NCBI GenBank assembly: GCA_964657395.1
Contig: CAZZUX010000003.1
Coordinates: 25,848-89,847, forward strand
Reading direction: 5' to 3'
Origin: G963692885 sp964657395
GTDB taxonomy: Bacteria > Acidobacteriota > Terriglobia > Terriglobales > Acidobacteriaceae
DNA: 64,000 nt
In this document: piece by piece, positions 1-9,253 of the stretch
How positions within the stretch are numbered: the stretch's first letter is position 1
Layout of the letters: the number at the start of each line of letters is the position of its first letter
Notes under the pieces: generated by a model
The model's input: the letters and a program-made list of their open reading frames with translations, nothing else
What the model was told of the DNA's origin: nothing
Database searches by the model: none
Translations under genes and position numbers: made by a program

Positions 1-1
1 C

Positions 2-1360
2 AATACCGGCCAGGTTGCCTTCACCGCTTCTATTGATCACCGCATCCTGTTATTCAATTTCGGCGTTGCCATCGTGGTCAGTCTGCTCTTCTCGCTGGTG
101 CCCGCATTGCAACTGCGGCGTCTCGATCTCAGCTCCACCCTCAGAGAGTCCACTGGTACCAGCGGCGGCGGGCTGCTGCTGCTCCGCCGCATCGTAGTCT
201 GCCTGCAGATTGGTCTTTCCGTCGTGCTGCTCGTCGGCGCCGGACTCTTCATCCGGACCCTCCAGCGACTACGCGCCGTCGACGTCGGCTTCAATACCAC
301 CCATCTTGTCACCTTCAACATCGATCCCCGCCTTGCCGGATATTCTGCAGCGAACACTCCCGCTATCCACCAGCGCGTGCTCGATGGCCTCGCTGTCATT
401 CCTGGGGTGCAGGCAGTTGCAGCCAGTGATGATGCCGCGCTGGTGTCCAGTGGCAGCTTCTATGGCATCAGCGTCACCGGTTATCAGCCGCCGCCCGACG
501 AAAGCTTCCAGGTCCAGAACTCGAGCGTGACGCCCAACTACCTGCAAACCATGCAGATACCACTGCTCATGGGTCGAGGAATCACCAGCAGTGACACGCT
601 CGAACATCCCAAAATCGCACTTGTGAATCAGTCCTTCGTCAAACACTATTGCAACGGAAACAATGCCTCTTGCATCGGCCGCCATATCAGCTATGGGAGG
701 GACAATCCGGACAGAACCGATTTCGAAATCGTCGGCATCTTCCGCGATTACAGGAACCGCAGTATCCGCGATGAGATACCAGCGACCATGTTCCGCCCAC
801 TGAAACAAGTTCCGGAGGCATCGCAGATCTATCTGGATGTACGCACCGTCCTGGCGCCGACTGAGGCCTTTGCCGATATAAGGAATGCCATGCGCCGCAT
901 CGATCCTTCGCTGCCCGTCAGCCAACTCATCACCATGGATCAGCAGATCGATACCGACCTGCAGAATGAGCGCATGATCACTCTGCTCGCCGTCTCCTTC
1001 GGCATCCTGGCTACACTGCTGGCCGGCGTTGGCCTCTACGGCGTCCTCGCCTACTCAACCTCGCAGCGCACGCGTGAGATCGGCATCCGCATGGCTCTTG
1101 GCAGCAGCCGCTTTGCCGTCTCTTCCCTCATCCTCAAAGACGTTCTCTCTCTTGCTGCACTGGGAAGCGTCATCGCACTTCCCACGGCTTACGGCCTGAG
1201 TGTTCTCGTACGGTCACAACTCTTCGGTGTCTCGGCTGCTGATCCTTCCATCCTGCTCTCGGTCGTCGTGCTCATCATCTTCGTCGCTCTGCTCTCGGGA
1301 CTTATCCCCGCACGCCGTGCTGCAAGTGTGAGCCCGACCGAGGCGCTTCGTACAGAGTAA
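2..1360 (+). CDS. ADOP-family ABC transporter permease, C-terminal part (5' end outside window)
   Basis: The reading frame is open from base 2, so the gene begins upstream; a GTG at 74 is an internal codon. The visible 452 residues hold a transmembrane segment near the start, a MacB-type periplasmic domain, and a C-terminal FtsX-like bundle of three membrane segments ending in IPARRAASVSPTEALRTE. The phrases REIGIRMALG and ARRAASVSP are typical of the long acidobacterial duplicated orphan permeases (ADOP) related to MacB. By family it would be an inner-membrane permease coupling ATP hydrolysis by a separate ATPase to efflux or to mechanical signalling across the envelope. The TolC-family channel 25 bp downstream fits a tripartite exporter. 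The substrate cannot be told. Confidence 0.9.
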   Translation, partial: NTGQVAFTASIDHRILLFNFGVAIVVSLLFSLVPALQLRRLDLSSTLRESTGTSGGGLLLLRRIVVCLQIGLSVVLLVGAGLFIRTLQRLRAVDVGFNTTHLVTFNIDPRLAGYSAANTPAIHQRVLDGLAVIPGVQAVAASDDAALVSSGSFYGISVTGYQPPPDESFQVQNSSVTPNYLQTMQIPLLMGRGITSSDTLEHPKIALVNQSFVKHYCNGNNASCIGRHISYGRDNPDRTDFEIVGIFRDYRNRSIRDEIPATMFRPLKQVPEASQIYLDVRTVLAPTEAFADIRNAMRRIDPSLPVSQLITMDQQIDTDLQNERMITLLAVSFGILATLLAGVGLYGVLAYSTSQRTREIGIRMALGSSRFAVSSLILKDVLSLAALGSVIALPTAYGLSVLVRSQLFGVSAADPSILLSVVVLIIFVALLSGLIPARRAASVSPTEALRTE

Positions 1361-1385
1361 GGACGCCGTAGCCATCAGCAGAATC

Positions 1386-3347
1386 ATGACCGACACCCGT
1401 TACAGAAAGCCCGCAGCCATGCCGACTATAAGCCGCCCCAACACTGCTGTCGCGATCGTCGCCCTGTGGTCATTCCTTATGGCGCCCTCGTCGTTCGCGC
1501 AGCAGCAGAATCTGCCGCAGTCCCAGGAACCTTCCTCATCTGCCGCCCCATCACCTTCCATCTCGCTATCCCTGCCGCATGCGCGTAATCCATTGGACGC
1601 CTACCGCGGCGTCCACATCGCTCCGCCCTCACTGGTCAACTCGCCGCGCGTCGATAGCCTCATCCATAACGGTGTCCTGGAACTCTCCCTCGGCGACGCG
1701 ATTGCCCTCGCCCTCGAAAACAACCTGGACCTGGCCATCGCGCGTTACAACATCCCCATCGCCAAGGCAGATGTCCTTCGCACCCAGGGCGGCGGTACAT
1801 TCCTGGGTGTCAACACCGGCGTCGTTCAGAACACACCCGGAGGCGGCGTGGGCGGTTTCGGCTCGGGTTCTACAGGCGCAGGTGCCGGCGGTACAACAGG
1901 CGGCGCGGGTGGTGCAGGCGCCGGCGCTTCCGGTCTGGTGCAGTCCACGCTAGGCAGCGGCTCCGCTATCTCTTCTTATGATCCCGACATTACTGCCACC
2001 ATCGGCTACTCCAACAGCACTACGCCGCTGTCCAGCGAGATCATCTACGGCGTCCCCACCCTTCGCTCCGGCGACTTTGCCGGCACCCTCAACTACTCCC
2101 AGGCCTTCGCCCTCGGAACAAGTATCAATGTCACTTTCAATTCCGACCGTCTCACCTCCAACAGCTCAAACAGTTTTCTTACACCTGAACTCGATAGCTC
2201 CTTCCAGGCAGTCCTGCGCCAGCATCTGCTCTCCGGCTTCGGTCTGGGTCCCAATCTCAGGTACCTTCGAATCGCAAAGAACAATCGGAAAATTTCCGAC
2301 CAGGCCTTTCAGCTGCAGGTCATTTCTACCGTCACCCAGATTGCCGACATCTACTGGGACCTGGTCGCCGCCTATGAAGACGAGCAGGTGCAATCGCGTT
2401 CGCTTCAGTTCGCGCAGCAGACCCTCGACTCCGGTCGCAGGCAATTGGAACTGCAATCCATTCCCGCTCTCGATGTTTTGAAAGATGAGGCCGAAGTCGC
2501 CAGCCGCGAGCAGGATCTCACCATCGCTCGCTCTCAACTTCAACTGCAATCGCTTCTCATCAAGAACGCACTCACCAAGAATCTTGACGATCCGATCCTC
2601 GAAGCCATGCCGGTCCGGCCCACCGATGTCGCCGCAGTCGACAGTGCCTCTGTTCCCGGACAAACCGCTGCCACAGACGACCTCGTCGCACAGGCACTTG
2701 CCCACCGTATCGAACTCACGGAGTCCGGTATCGACATCGAGAACCGCAAGATCAGCCGCGACGCTGTACGAAACTCTCTGCTGCCACAGGTAGACCTGGT
2801 CGGCTACTACGGAGGGACTGGCCTCGCTGGCGTCAATAATCCGCTGGCAAACACCCCGTCCACGGCACCCGGAACGTACTCCGGCGCCTTCGTCAACACC
2901 TTCAACAACTCGTCTCCCAACTACTACGTAGGCGTCAACGTCAACATCCCTCTTCGCAACCGTGTCGCAAAGTCGGATCAGGTCCGCTCGGAACTTGAAT
3001 CGCGCCAGGCGGAATTGCGTGTACAACAGCTTCGCAAACAGATTCGCATCGAAGTCCGAAATGCGCAGTACGCTCTCGATCAATCTCTCGCCCGGGTGAA
3101 TGCAGCTTCCAAAGCGCGCGATCTGCAGCAGCGTACCTTCACCATCACCGAAAAGGAACAGTCTCTCGGCGCTGGTTCGGCACTGCAAACCCTCGGCGCC
3201 CGTCGCGATCTCGCCGCAGCCGAATCCGCCCTGGTCGCAGCCCGCACTGCCTACAAGAAAGCCCGTGTCGAGTTCGACCGCGCCACCGGGGGCATTCTCA
3301 ATGCCTACGCTATCTCCCTCGACGAAGCCCGCAGCGGCAATTTATAG
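1386..3347 (+). CDS. TolC-family outer-membrane efflux protein
   Basis: A 653-residue protein with a signal-like N terminus (hydrophobic stretch about residues 20-38, ending SSFAQQQ) and two outer-membrane-efflux repeats with the usual amphipathic helices, e.g. LALENNLDLAIARYNI near residue 110 and QIRIEVRNAQYALDQS near residue 555. It would form the outer-membrane channel of an efflux system with the upstream permease. An internal Met at 1419 could be the real start and gives a tighter signal peptide. Unusual is a Gly/Ala/Thr-rich insertion at about residues 150-187 (bases 1833-1940), made of short GG, GAG and GTG units, between the first conserved helix and the first strand region. The start has no clear Shine-Dalgarno sequence, in keeping with translation coupled to the permease. 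Confidence 0.9.
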   Translation: MTDTRYRKPAAMPTISRPNTAVAIVALWSFLMAPSSFAQQQNLPQSQEPSSSAAPSPSISLSLPHARNPLDAYRGVHIAPPSLVNSPRVDSLIHNGVLELSLGDAIALALENNLDLAIARYNIPIAKADVLRTQGGGTFLGVNTGVVQNTPGGGVGGFGSGSTGAGAGGTTGGAGGAGAGASGLVQSTLGSGSAISSYDPDITATIGYSNSTTPLSSEIIYGVPTLRSGDFAGTLNYSQAFALGTSINVTFNSDRLTSNSSNSFLTPELDSSFQAVLRQHLLSGFGLGPNLRYLRIAKNNRKISDQAFQLQVISTVTQIADIYWDLVAAYEDEQVQSRSLQFAQQTLDSGRRQLELQSIPALDVLKDEAEVASREQDLTIARSQLQLQSLLIKNALTKNLDDPILEAMPVRPTDVAAVDSASVPGQTAATDDLVAQALAHRIELTESGIDIENRKISRDAVRNSLLPQVDLVGYYGGTGLAGVNNPLANTPSTAPGTYSGAFVNTFNNSSPNYYVGVNVNIPLRNRVAKSDQVRSELESRQAELRVQQLRKQIRIEVRNAQYALDQSLARVNAASKARDLQQRTFTITEKEQSLGAGSALQTLGARRDLAAAESALVAARTAYKKARVEFDRATGGILNAYAISLDEARSGNL

Positions 3348-3352
3348 AACCT

Positions 3353-3371
3353 GCCGGGAGCTTCTTCCGGC
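3353..3371 (+). other. Short GC-rich hairpin between the efflux channel and regulator genes
   Basis: GCCGGGAG and CTTCCGGC pair (one G-U) around a three-base loop six bases after the TolC-like stop codon. No T tract follows, so it is not a convincing intrinsic terminator. It could stabilise the upstream mRNA 3' end or moderate read-through into the regulator gene. Confidence 0.35.
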
Positions 3372-3395
3372 ATCCCCTATCATCAGAACGATGCC

Positions 3396-4781
3396 ATGCC
3401 GTTGAATCGTACCAATCCGAAACCACGGCTGCTCATCGCCGACGATCAACCCGACATCCTGGAAGCTCTCCGCCTGCTCCTCAAGCCGGAAGGCTACCAG
3501 CTGGACACGGCCTCCAGCCCCGCAGAGATCCTCGAAAAACTTGCCGTCACCGATTTCGATGGCGTCCTCGCTGACCTCAACTACACCCGCGACACCACAT
3601 CAGGAAGCGAAGGCCTGGACCTCGTCTCCGCCATCCGGAAGCGCGATGCCCACCTGCCCATCATCGTCATGACGGCCTGGGCAACCGTGGATCTTGCCGT
3701 CGACGCAATGCGGCGCGGAGCCAGCGATTTCGTGCAGAAACCCTGGGACAATCCCCGTCTGCTCACCATCCTTCGTACCCACGTCGAACTCTTTCAGCTT
3801 CAACGTCGCTCGCAGCATCTCGAGGCAGAGAACCGTCTCCTGCGCGGCGAAGGCGCGCCCGATTTCATCGCCGACGCTCCGGTCATGCGCCCCATCCTCG
3901 ACCTGATGGCGCGCATAGGTCCATCCGATGCAAACATCCTCATCACCGGCGAACACGGCACCGGCAAGGAAGTGGTCGCGCAATCCCTGCACCGTCTCTC
4001 GCTGCGTGCGGAACGCTCTCTCATCGCTGTCAACACCGGCGCTCTGCCTGAAGGCACGTTCGAGTCGGAGCTCTTCGGTCACGTCAAAGGCGCCTTCACC
4101 GATGCCCGCACCGATCGCATCGGCCGCTTCGAACTTGCCTCCGGCGGCACTCTCTTCCTGGATGAGATCGCAAACATTCCCATGCGCCAGCAGGCCAAGC
4201 TCCTCCGTGTTCTCGAGACCGGCGAGCTTGAACGTGTCGGCTCCTCGCAGACTCGTAAAGTCGATGTGCGTGTACTCTCGGCAACCAATGCCGACCTGCG
4301 CACAGATGCCCGCGACGGACGTTTTCGCGAAGACCTGTTCTTCCGCCTCAACACCGTAGAGATCCGCTTGCCCTCTCTGCGCGAACGCCGCGAAGACATC
4401 CCGCTGCTCGCCGCTTACTTCCTCAGCCGCTATGCAGCTCGTTATCGCAGGCAGGTCAACGGCTTTGATCCCGCTGCTCTCGCCCTGCTGATGGCGCATC
4501 CCTGGCCCGGCAATGTCCGCGAACTCGATCACACCATGGAGCGCGCCGTCCTGATGGCTCGCAACCATCTCCTGCAGCCAGCCGACCTCGGCCTCGTGCC
4601 TGCACAGGCTCCTTCCATCGACTCCTCCCGCATACTAGAGGATCTTTCTCTGGAAGCCGTGGAGACCCTGCTGATCCGCAAGGCTCTCGCACGATCCGGA
4701 GGCAACGTCTCCCACGCTGCCGAAGCTCTCGGACTTTCGCGAGGAGCCCTCTACCGGCGCATGGAAAAGTATGCCCTCTAG
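3396..4781 (+). CDS. NtrC-family sigma-54-dependent response regulator
   Basis: 461 residues in three parts. The receiver domain (1-125) has the acidic pair after LLIAD, the phospho-acceptor Asp in DGVLADLNY, Thr in IVMTAW and Lys in FVQKPW. The AAA+ domain (about 145-380) has Walker A GEHGTGKE, the sigma-54 contact loop as GAFTDA rather than GAFTGA, and Walker B GGTLFLDEIA. A Fis-type helix-turn-helix ends the protein (GGNVSHAAEALGLSRGALYRRM). Phosphorylated by its partner kinase it should activate sigma-54 promoters, perhaps its own efflux operon whose promoter lies outside the window. It overlaps the kinase gene by 11 bp. Confidence 0.95.
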   Translation: MPLNRTNPKPRLLIADDQPDILEALRLLLKPEGYQLDTASSPAEILEKLAVTDFDGVLADLNYTRDTTSGSEGLDLVSAIRKRDAHLPIIVMTAWATVDLAVDAMRRGASDFVQKPWDNPRLLTILRTHVELFQLQRRSQHLEAENRLLRGEGAPDFIADAPVMRPILDLMARIGPSDANILITGEHGTGKEVVAQSLHRLSLRAERSLIAVNTGALPEGTFESELFGHVKGAFTDARTDRIGRFELASGGTLFLDEIANIPMRQQAKLLRVLETGELERVGSSQTRKVDVRVLSATNADLRTDARDGRFREDLFFRLNTVEIRLPSLRERREDIPLLAAYFLSRYAARYRRQVNGFDPAALALLMAHPWPGNVRELDHTMERAVLMARNHLLQPADLGLVPAQAPSIDSSRILEDLSLEAVETLLIRKALARSGGNVSHAAEALGLSRGALYRRMEKYAL

Positions 4782-6240
4782 CAGCCATGTCACCGGGATC
4801 GGCACTCCCGGCCGCGCGGAACAAGGCATCACCAGCATTCCCCTGGTGCGCCGCGGAAGGCTTCTCAGCTATGAACGACGCATTCGGATCTGGCTCCTCT
4901 TCTCAGCCATAGGCACGCTCGTTCCCGTCGCTTTGCTCCTGCATCACGTTTGCCGATCTACTGCCCAGGCAGTCCTCTTTACCTGCCTGCTGGCACTGCT
5001 CTACGCTCTGCTAGCCAGTGTTTTTCTGGAACAGCTTCTCCGGCCTCTGCAAACACTCGCCAACATCATCGCTGCCATTCGTGAAGAGGATTACAGCTTT
5101 CGCGCACGAGGCGGCCAGCGCGGCGACGTCGTCGGCGACCTCACACTTGAGATCAATGCACTCAGCAGCACCCTGCAAGTTCAGCGCGCCACAGCACAGG
5201 ATGCACTCAGCCTCCTCGAGCGAGTTCTCACCTCCATGCACTCGCCCGTGCTTGCGTTTGACGCCGACAGCCGCCTCCGTGTCCTGAACACTGCTGCCAG
5301 CCACACCTTCACCCTCGACCTGAAAACCTCAATCGGACAGACTGCAACCGACCTCCACCTCGGAGACCTCTTCGATGTTCCGGATCAGGGCCTCTACCCG
5401 GCCCTGCCGCCCTCTACACAAACGCTGTCGCTCTCTGCCAGCCCAACCCGCTGGTCGGTGCGGAGAGCCACCTTCCGCCTTGACGGTCTTCCTCACACTC
5501 TGCTGGTTCTGTCCGACGTTGCCGCAGTGCTGCGCGAAGAAGAGCGTCTCGCCTGGCAGCGACTCATCCGCGTCCTCTCGCATGAAATCAACAACTCACT
5601 CACGCCGATCAAGTCCATAGCCAGCAGCCTGCGAGCCCGCATATCCGCCGTAGATCCAGAAGATCGCGAAGACTTCGGACGCGGCCTGGCTGTCATAGAA
5701 GACCGATCCGGATCACTCAACTCCTTCCTCCACGCCTACCAGCGGATGACGCATCTTCCTGCTCCCACTATGCAGATCACCGAGGTCCAGGAGCTCGTCA
5801 ACCGTACAGCCACTCTTGAAACCAGGATGAAGATCGATGTCGTCTCGGGCCCGCTTCTCTCCATCCTCTGCGATCCCAATCAGATACAGCAGGCGCTGAT
5901 CAACCTGCTGCAGAATGCCGTCGACGCCGCCCTGGCAGCCGACGCACAGCAGCTCGATCATCCTCCATCCGTCGGCTTCTCCTGGGTCGTCGTTCGCGAA
6001 GAACTTTCCTTCCTGATTGAAGACAATGGTCTCGGCATACAAAATCCCGCAAACCTCTTCGTGCCCTTCTACACCACCAAGCCCAAAGGCTCAGGCATCG
6101 GCCTCGCTCTGGCCCAGGAGATAGCGAGCGCCCATCGCGGAAGAGTGACTATCGTCTCGCGCCAGAACACCCGCGGCTGCATCGCCACGCTGACCCTTAT
6201 GCTGGACAGTGCCGCCGTACTTCAGGCTCCAGCGGAATGA
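4771..6240 (+). CDS. NtrY-like membrane sensor histidine kinase
   Basis: 489 residues: two membrane segments near the N terminus (about residues 42-90) with almost no periplasmic loop, a HAMP-like linker, a PAS-like region (about 150-240), an H-box VLSHEINNSLTPIKS carrying the phospho-accepting His, and an ATPase domain with N box QQALINLLQNAVDAA, G1 box IEDNGLGI and G2 box GSGIGLALAQEI. It overlaps the 3' end of the NtrC-type regulator gene, so they are almost certainly cognate partners. The very short extracytoplasmic part suggests sensing within the membrane or cytoplasm, possibly the state of the adjacent transporter. Confidence 0.93.
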   Translation: MPSSSHVTGIGTPGRAEQGITSIPLVRRGRLLSYERRIRIWLLFSAIGTLVPVALLLHHVCRSTAQAVLFTCLLALLYALLASVFLEQLLRPLQTLANIIAAIREEDYSFRARGGQRGDVVGDLTLEINALSSTLQVQRATAQDALSLLERVLTSMHSPVLAFDADSRLRVLNTAASHTFTLDLKTSIGQTATDLHLGDLFDVPDQGLYPALPPSTQTLSLSASPTRWSVRRATFRLDGLPHTLLVLSDVAAVLREEERLAWQRLIRVLSHEINNSLTPIKSIASSLRARISAVDPEDREDFGRGLAVIEDRSGSLNSFLHAYQRMTHLPAPTMQITEVQELVNRTATLETRMKIDVVSGPLLSILCDPNQIQQALINLLQNAVDAALAADAQQLDHPPSVGFSWVVVREELSFLIEDNGLGIQNPANLFVPFYTTKPKGSGIGLALAQEIASAHRGRVTIVSRQNTRGCIATLTLMLDSAAVLQAPAE

Positions 6241-6247
6241 GGCACAG

Positions 6248-7585
6248 ATGACTTCATCGAAAGTCGCGGCCCGAATCACGCTGGCCCAACGGCTCCGCAA
6301 TCTGTTCAAGTCACGAACGAAGGCGACTCAGCTGCTCTTCGAGGAAATCCTGTACCTGTCCAACCAGGTTCGTTCTCTTGACGACCTGCTCAAGCTTATG
6401 CCGGAGCGCATCGTCTCCGCCCTTGACCTGTCGTCCTTCCACATCCTGCTTCGCGAGAAGAGCAGCTACGTACTGCAGAACCCCTCATCACCGGATGCAG
6501 CCGTCACCCTGCCCTCCAGTTGTTCCACTGTCTCCCGCATGAGGCGCGACCGCAGGCCCGCACTCTTCGTGCCCCCTGGTTCAAAATCTGCTCAGTCGGA
6601 TGGCTGGCAGCTGCTCGCTGAGCCATATGAAATCGAGGCTCTCCAGAAGCTGCATGCCCAGGTACTTCTTCCACTCGAAGGCCGCACCGGTCTCTTCGGA
6701 TTTGCCACTCTCGGCCGCACTGCAGGCCGTACTTTTTCTGGTGCCGAGCTGCGCTTCCTCAGGACGCTAGGTCCGGAGATGGGTCGCGGTCTTGAAACCG
6801 CGCAGCTTATTCAATCCATCAGTCAACATGCCGTGGAACAAGCCCGCGCCCGGCGCGAACTGGAACTGGCGCGTGAAGTTCAGGAGCGGCTCCTGCCCAC
6901 GGATCTCCCCTGCATACCCGGCCTCGATGTCGCCGCCTCGTACATAAGCGCCGAACAGATCGGCGGAGACTACTACGACATCTTCCTCGCTCCGGATGGT
7001 CGCGCCTGCATAGTCGTCGCGGATGTTTCCGGCAAAGGTGTTCCCGCAGCATTATTGATGGCCACACTTCGAGCATGTCTGCACACGCTCATGCAGGGAC
7101 CGCCTAAGCCGCTGACCTCTGTCGTCGAAAGTCTCAACCGGCTGCTGTTTCAATCATCTTCCGCTAACCGTTACGCCACCATGTTCATCTGCTTGTACGA
7201 TCCAGCAGCACACAGCCTGACCTATGTAAACGCAGGGCACAATCCCCCCATCCTCCTTCGCGCCGACGGCTCCATGCATCAGCTGGACACCGGCGGCAGT
7301 GTGATCGGCATGCTTTCGCAGGGTTCTTATGTATCCGAGACACTTACCATAGCCTGTGGCGAAGTGCTCGCGGCCTACACTGACGGGGTGACCGAGGCAG
7401 TCAATCCAGCAGGAGAAGAGTGGGACACGCCGCGTCTCGAAGCAGCGCTCGCCGAAGCCGCATCAGACACATCGCGAGATGCAGAAAGCCTCGTAACGAA
7501 TATCCTGAAGTCGATGAATGACTTTGTCGCCGGTGCTCCCCAGAATGATGACATTACACTCATCGTTCTAAAGCCATTGCAGTAG
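6248..7585 (+). CDS. GAF-SpoIIE (RsbU-type) serine phosphatase
   Basis: 445 residues from the ATG at 6248, seven bases after the kinase stop codon; an in-frame upstream start at 6209 would overlap the kinase and adds nothing recognisable. A GAF-like region covers about residues 25-195, followed by a coiled-coil linker (ELELAREVQERLLP) and a PP2C/SpoIIE phosphatase domain with the metal-binding motifs GGDYYDIF, VADVSGKG and the final DDITLIVL. RsbU-type phosphatases dephosphorylate an anti-sigma-factor antagonist in partner-switching pathways. No antagonist or anti-sigma kinase gene is in the window, so its partner must be elsewhere. As last gene of the operon it joins the two-component system to a second output. 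Confidence 0.92.
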   Translation: MTSSKVAARITLAQRLRNLFKSRTKATQLLFEEILYLSNQVRSLDDLLKLMPERIVSALDLSSFHILLREKSSYVLQNPSSPDAAVTLPSSCSTVSRMRRDRRPALFVPPGSKSAQSDGWQLLAEPYEIEALQKLHAQVLLPLEGRTGLFGFATLGRTAGRTFSGAELRFLRTLGPEMGRGLETAQLIQSISQHAVEQARARRELELAREVQERLLPTDLPCIPGLDVAASYISAEQIGGDYYDIFLAPDGRACIVVADVSGKGVPAALLMATLRACLHTLMQGPPKPLTSVVESLNRLLFQSSSANRYATMFICLYDPAAHSLTYVNAGHNPPILLRADGSMHQLDTGGSVIGMLSQGSYVSETLTIACGEVLAAYTDGVTEAVNPAGEEWDTPRLEAALAEAASDTSRDAESLVTNILKSMNDFVAGAPQNDDITLIVLKPLQ

Positions 7586-7592
7586 AACACCC

Positions 7593-9131
7593 TCACTCCG
7601 CTTTCGTTACAAAAAGACTCCCGGCCTTGAACGACGGCCGCTCCGCCGCATCTGCCACCGTCTCCGTCAGCTTGTAAAAGAACTGGTCGAACGTAGCTGC
7701 AGCATCAAAATCTACGGGCTGCGTCAGGTCGTCCTGCGGTCGGTGATAGCGCGTGTTGTACCACTCACGATAGCGTTTCTCCGCATCCGTTCCGGCATCG
7801 TACCCGAAGATAAAGCCAATTGCGGGAACACCGCTGCGCAGAAATGGATAATGATCCGCACGGCGAAGCAGGGCACGCTCCGGCTCCCGGTCGGCCCGCA
7901 CCGTAATGCCCATGCTTCTTCCAACCGAACGCGCCGTATCCCCCAGCGTTGTGTCGTCGATCGCGAGCGCAGTCAGCAGCTTCAAAGGAAACAGTGGCCG
8001 TAACTGATCCAGGTTGATGTCCGCCACCAGTTCCTTCCTCGGCACGGTGGGATGGTCCACAAAGTAGGTCGATCCCAGCAGGCCCTTCTCTTCACCTGTG
8101 AACGCACAGAACAGCACCGAGCGCTTCAATACTCGATGCTCTCGCTTCAGATTGTCTGCAAACTGGATCAGCAGCGCCACGTAGGCTGCATCGTCCAGCG
8201 CGCCGTTGTAAAGGCGATCGCCCGCAACCGGCGTTCCATAACCATATCCATCCAGGTGTGCCGCAATCACGACATACTCATTCTCTAATCGCGCATCGCT
8301 GCCCGGCATCATCGCAAGCACATTCGGCGACGAATAAACCTTCTCGGTCAGCTTGAACCGCACGCGCAGCTTCGCTGGGATCCCAAACGATGGCAGCGTC
8401 TCCTTCCGGCCGCCCGCAGCCAGGATCGCCGCCGCATCGTGACCTGAACCTTCCAGCAAAACTGCCAGCGCATCGGATCGTAATCGCATCACCGGCAGTG
8501 GCCTTTCCTGCGCCGTCACGGCACCATCCAGCGTCACGCTCCGCGCGTACGCAACCGGCCATCGTGGCGGCTCGATAGTGAAGTACGGGTCGTCCACCGC
8601 GATCATGCCCACCGCACCATTCGCACGCGCGGCTGCAAGCCGCTCCGCCGATCCCGGCATTCCATCGCGCGTGGAGTTGAAGCACACCACGATCCTGTTC
8701 GCAATGTCCTTCATCGTGTCCTCGCCGCAGTAGCCGCGAAACGTCAACGGCGCCTCGACCTCCGACGGCATACCCGCAACCGGCGCAACCGTAATCTGCT
8801 GCAGAAATTCCAGCGATACCTCGCGACCACTGGTGCGCACTACCGTGAAGTCGGCAGCAGCCACGGCAACCTCGTGCAGGGCCACTTTCTGGAAGTAGGT
8901 TCCATCATCGCCCGCAGGCCTTAGACCCGCCTCGCTGAACCGGTGCGCAACATACTCCGCAGCGCGCTGGTATGCCGCCGAGCCGGTATCGCGTCCTTCC
9001 ATGTCATCGCTCGACAGCACCTCGGTCGTATGCCACCACGCCCGCGTATCCGCATCGTGGATCTCGCTGTCACACACACGTTGGGCCTGTGCGCATATCG
9101 CAAAAAGAAGAAGCACCGCGAGCTTGGCCAT
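7593..9131 (-). CDS. Exported M28-family zinc aminopeptidase
   Basis: 512 residues from the ATG at 9131, chosen because it places a clean signal peptide (MAKLAVLLLFAICAQAQ) at the N terminus; a longer form could begin at 9179. A protease-associated (PA-like) insert spans roughly residues 110-250, and the peptidase core has zinc-site motifs VIAAHLDGYGYG, GALDDAAY, FTGEEKGLLGS and a C-terminal HRPQDD. Such proteins remove N-terminal residues from peptides in the periplasm or outside the cell. It converges on the phosphatase gene with seven bases between stops. Confidence 0.9.
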   Translation of the reverse strand: MAKLAVLLLFAICAQAQRVCDSEIHDADTRAWWHTTEVLSSDDMEGRDTGSAAYQRAAEYVAHRFSEAGLRPAGDDGTYFQKVALHEVAVAAADFTVVRTSGREVSLEFLQQITVAPVAGMPSEVEAPLTFRGYCGEDTMKDIANRIVVCFNSTRDGMPGSAERLAAARANGAVGMIAVDDPYFTIEPPRWPVAYARSVTLDGAVTAQERPLPVMRLRSDALAVLLEGSGHDAAAILAAGGRKETLPSFGIPAKLRVRFKLTEKVYSSPNVLAMMPGSDARLENEYVVIAAHLDGYGYGTPVAGDRLYNGALDDAAYVALLIQFADNLKREHRVLKRSVLFCAFTGEEKGLLGSTYFVDHPTVPRKELVADINLDQLRPLFPLKLLTALAIDDTTLGDTARSVGRSMGITVRADREPERALLRRADHYPFLRSGVPAIGFIFGYDAGTDAEKRYREWYNTRYHRPQDDLTQPVDFDAAATFDQFFYKLTETVADAAERPSFKAGSLFVTKAE

Positions 9132-9253
9132 AGTGGTAGCGAGTATAGCAATGCGTTCGCCGGGAGAGCGTAAGGCCATCCGTCTGGAACGACGCCCCTG
9201 TCAGACAAAACCCGACTTCCTGTCTTCGCATCCATAGCCGCAGAGGACGCCAG

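Noticed and set aside
2166..3188. 340-codon open frame on the minus strand opposite the TolC-like gene
   Set aside because: Antisense shadow of a C-ending-codon-rich gene; no family features or ribosome-binding site. The same applies to the long antisense frames at 3600-4568, 14191-15084 and 16284-17399.
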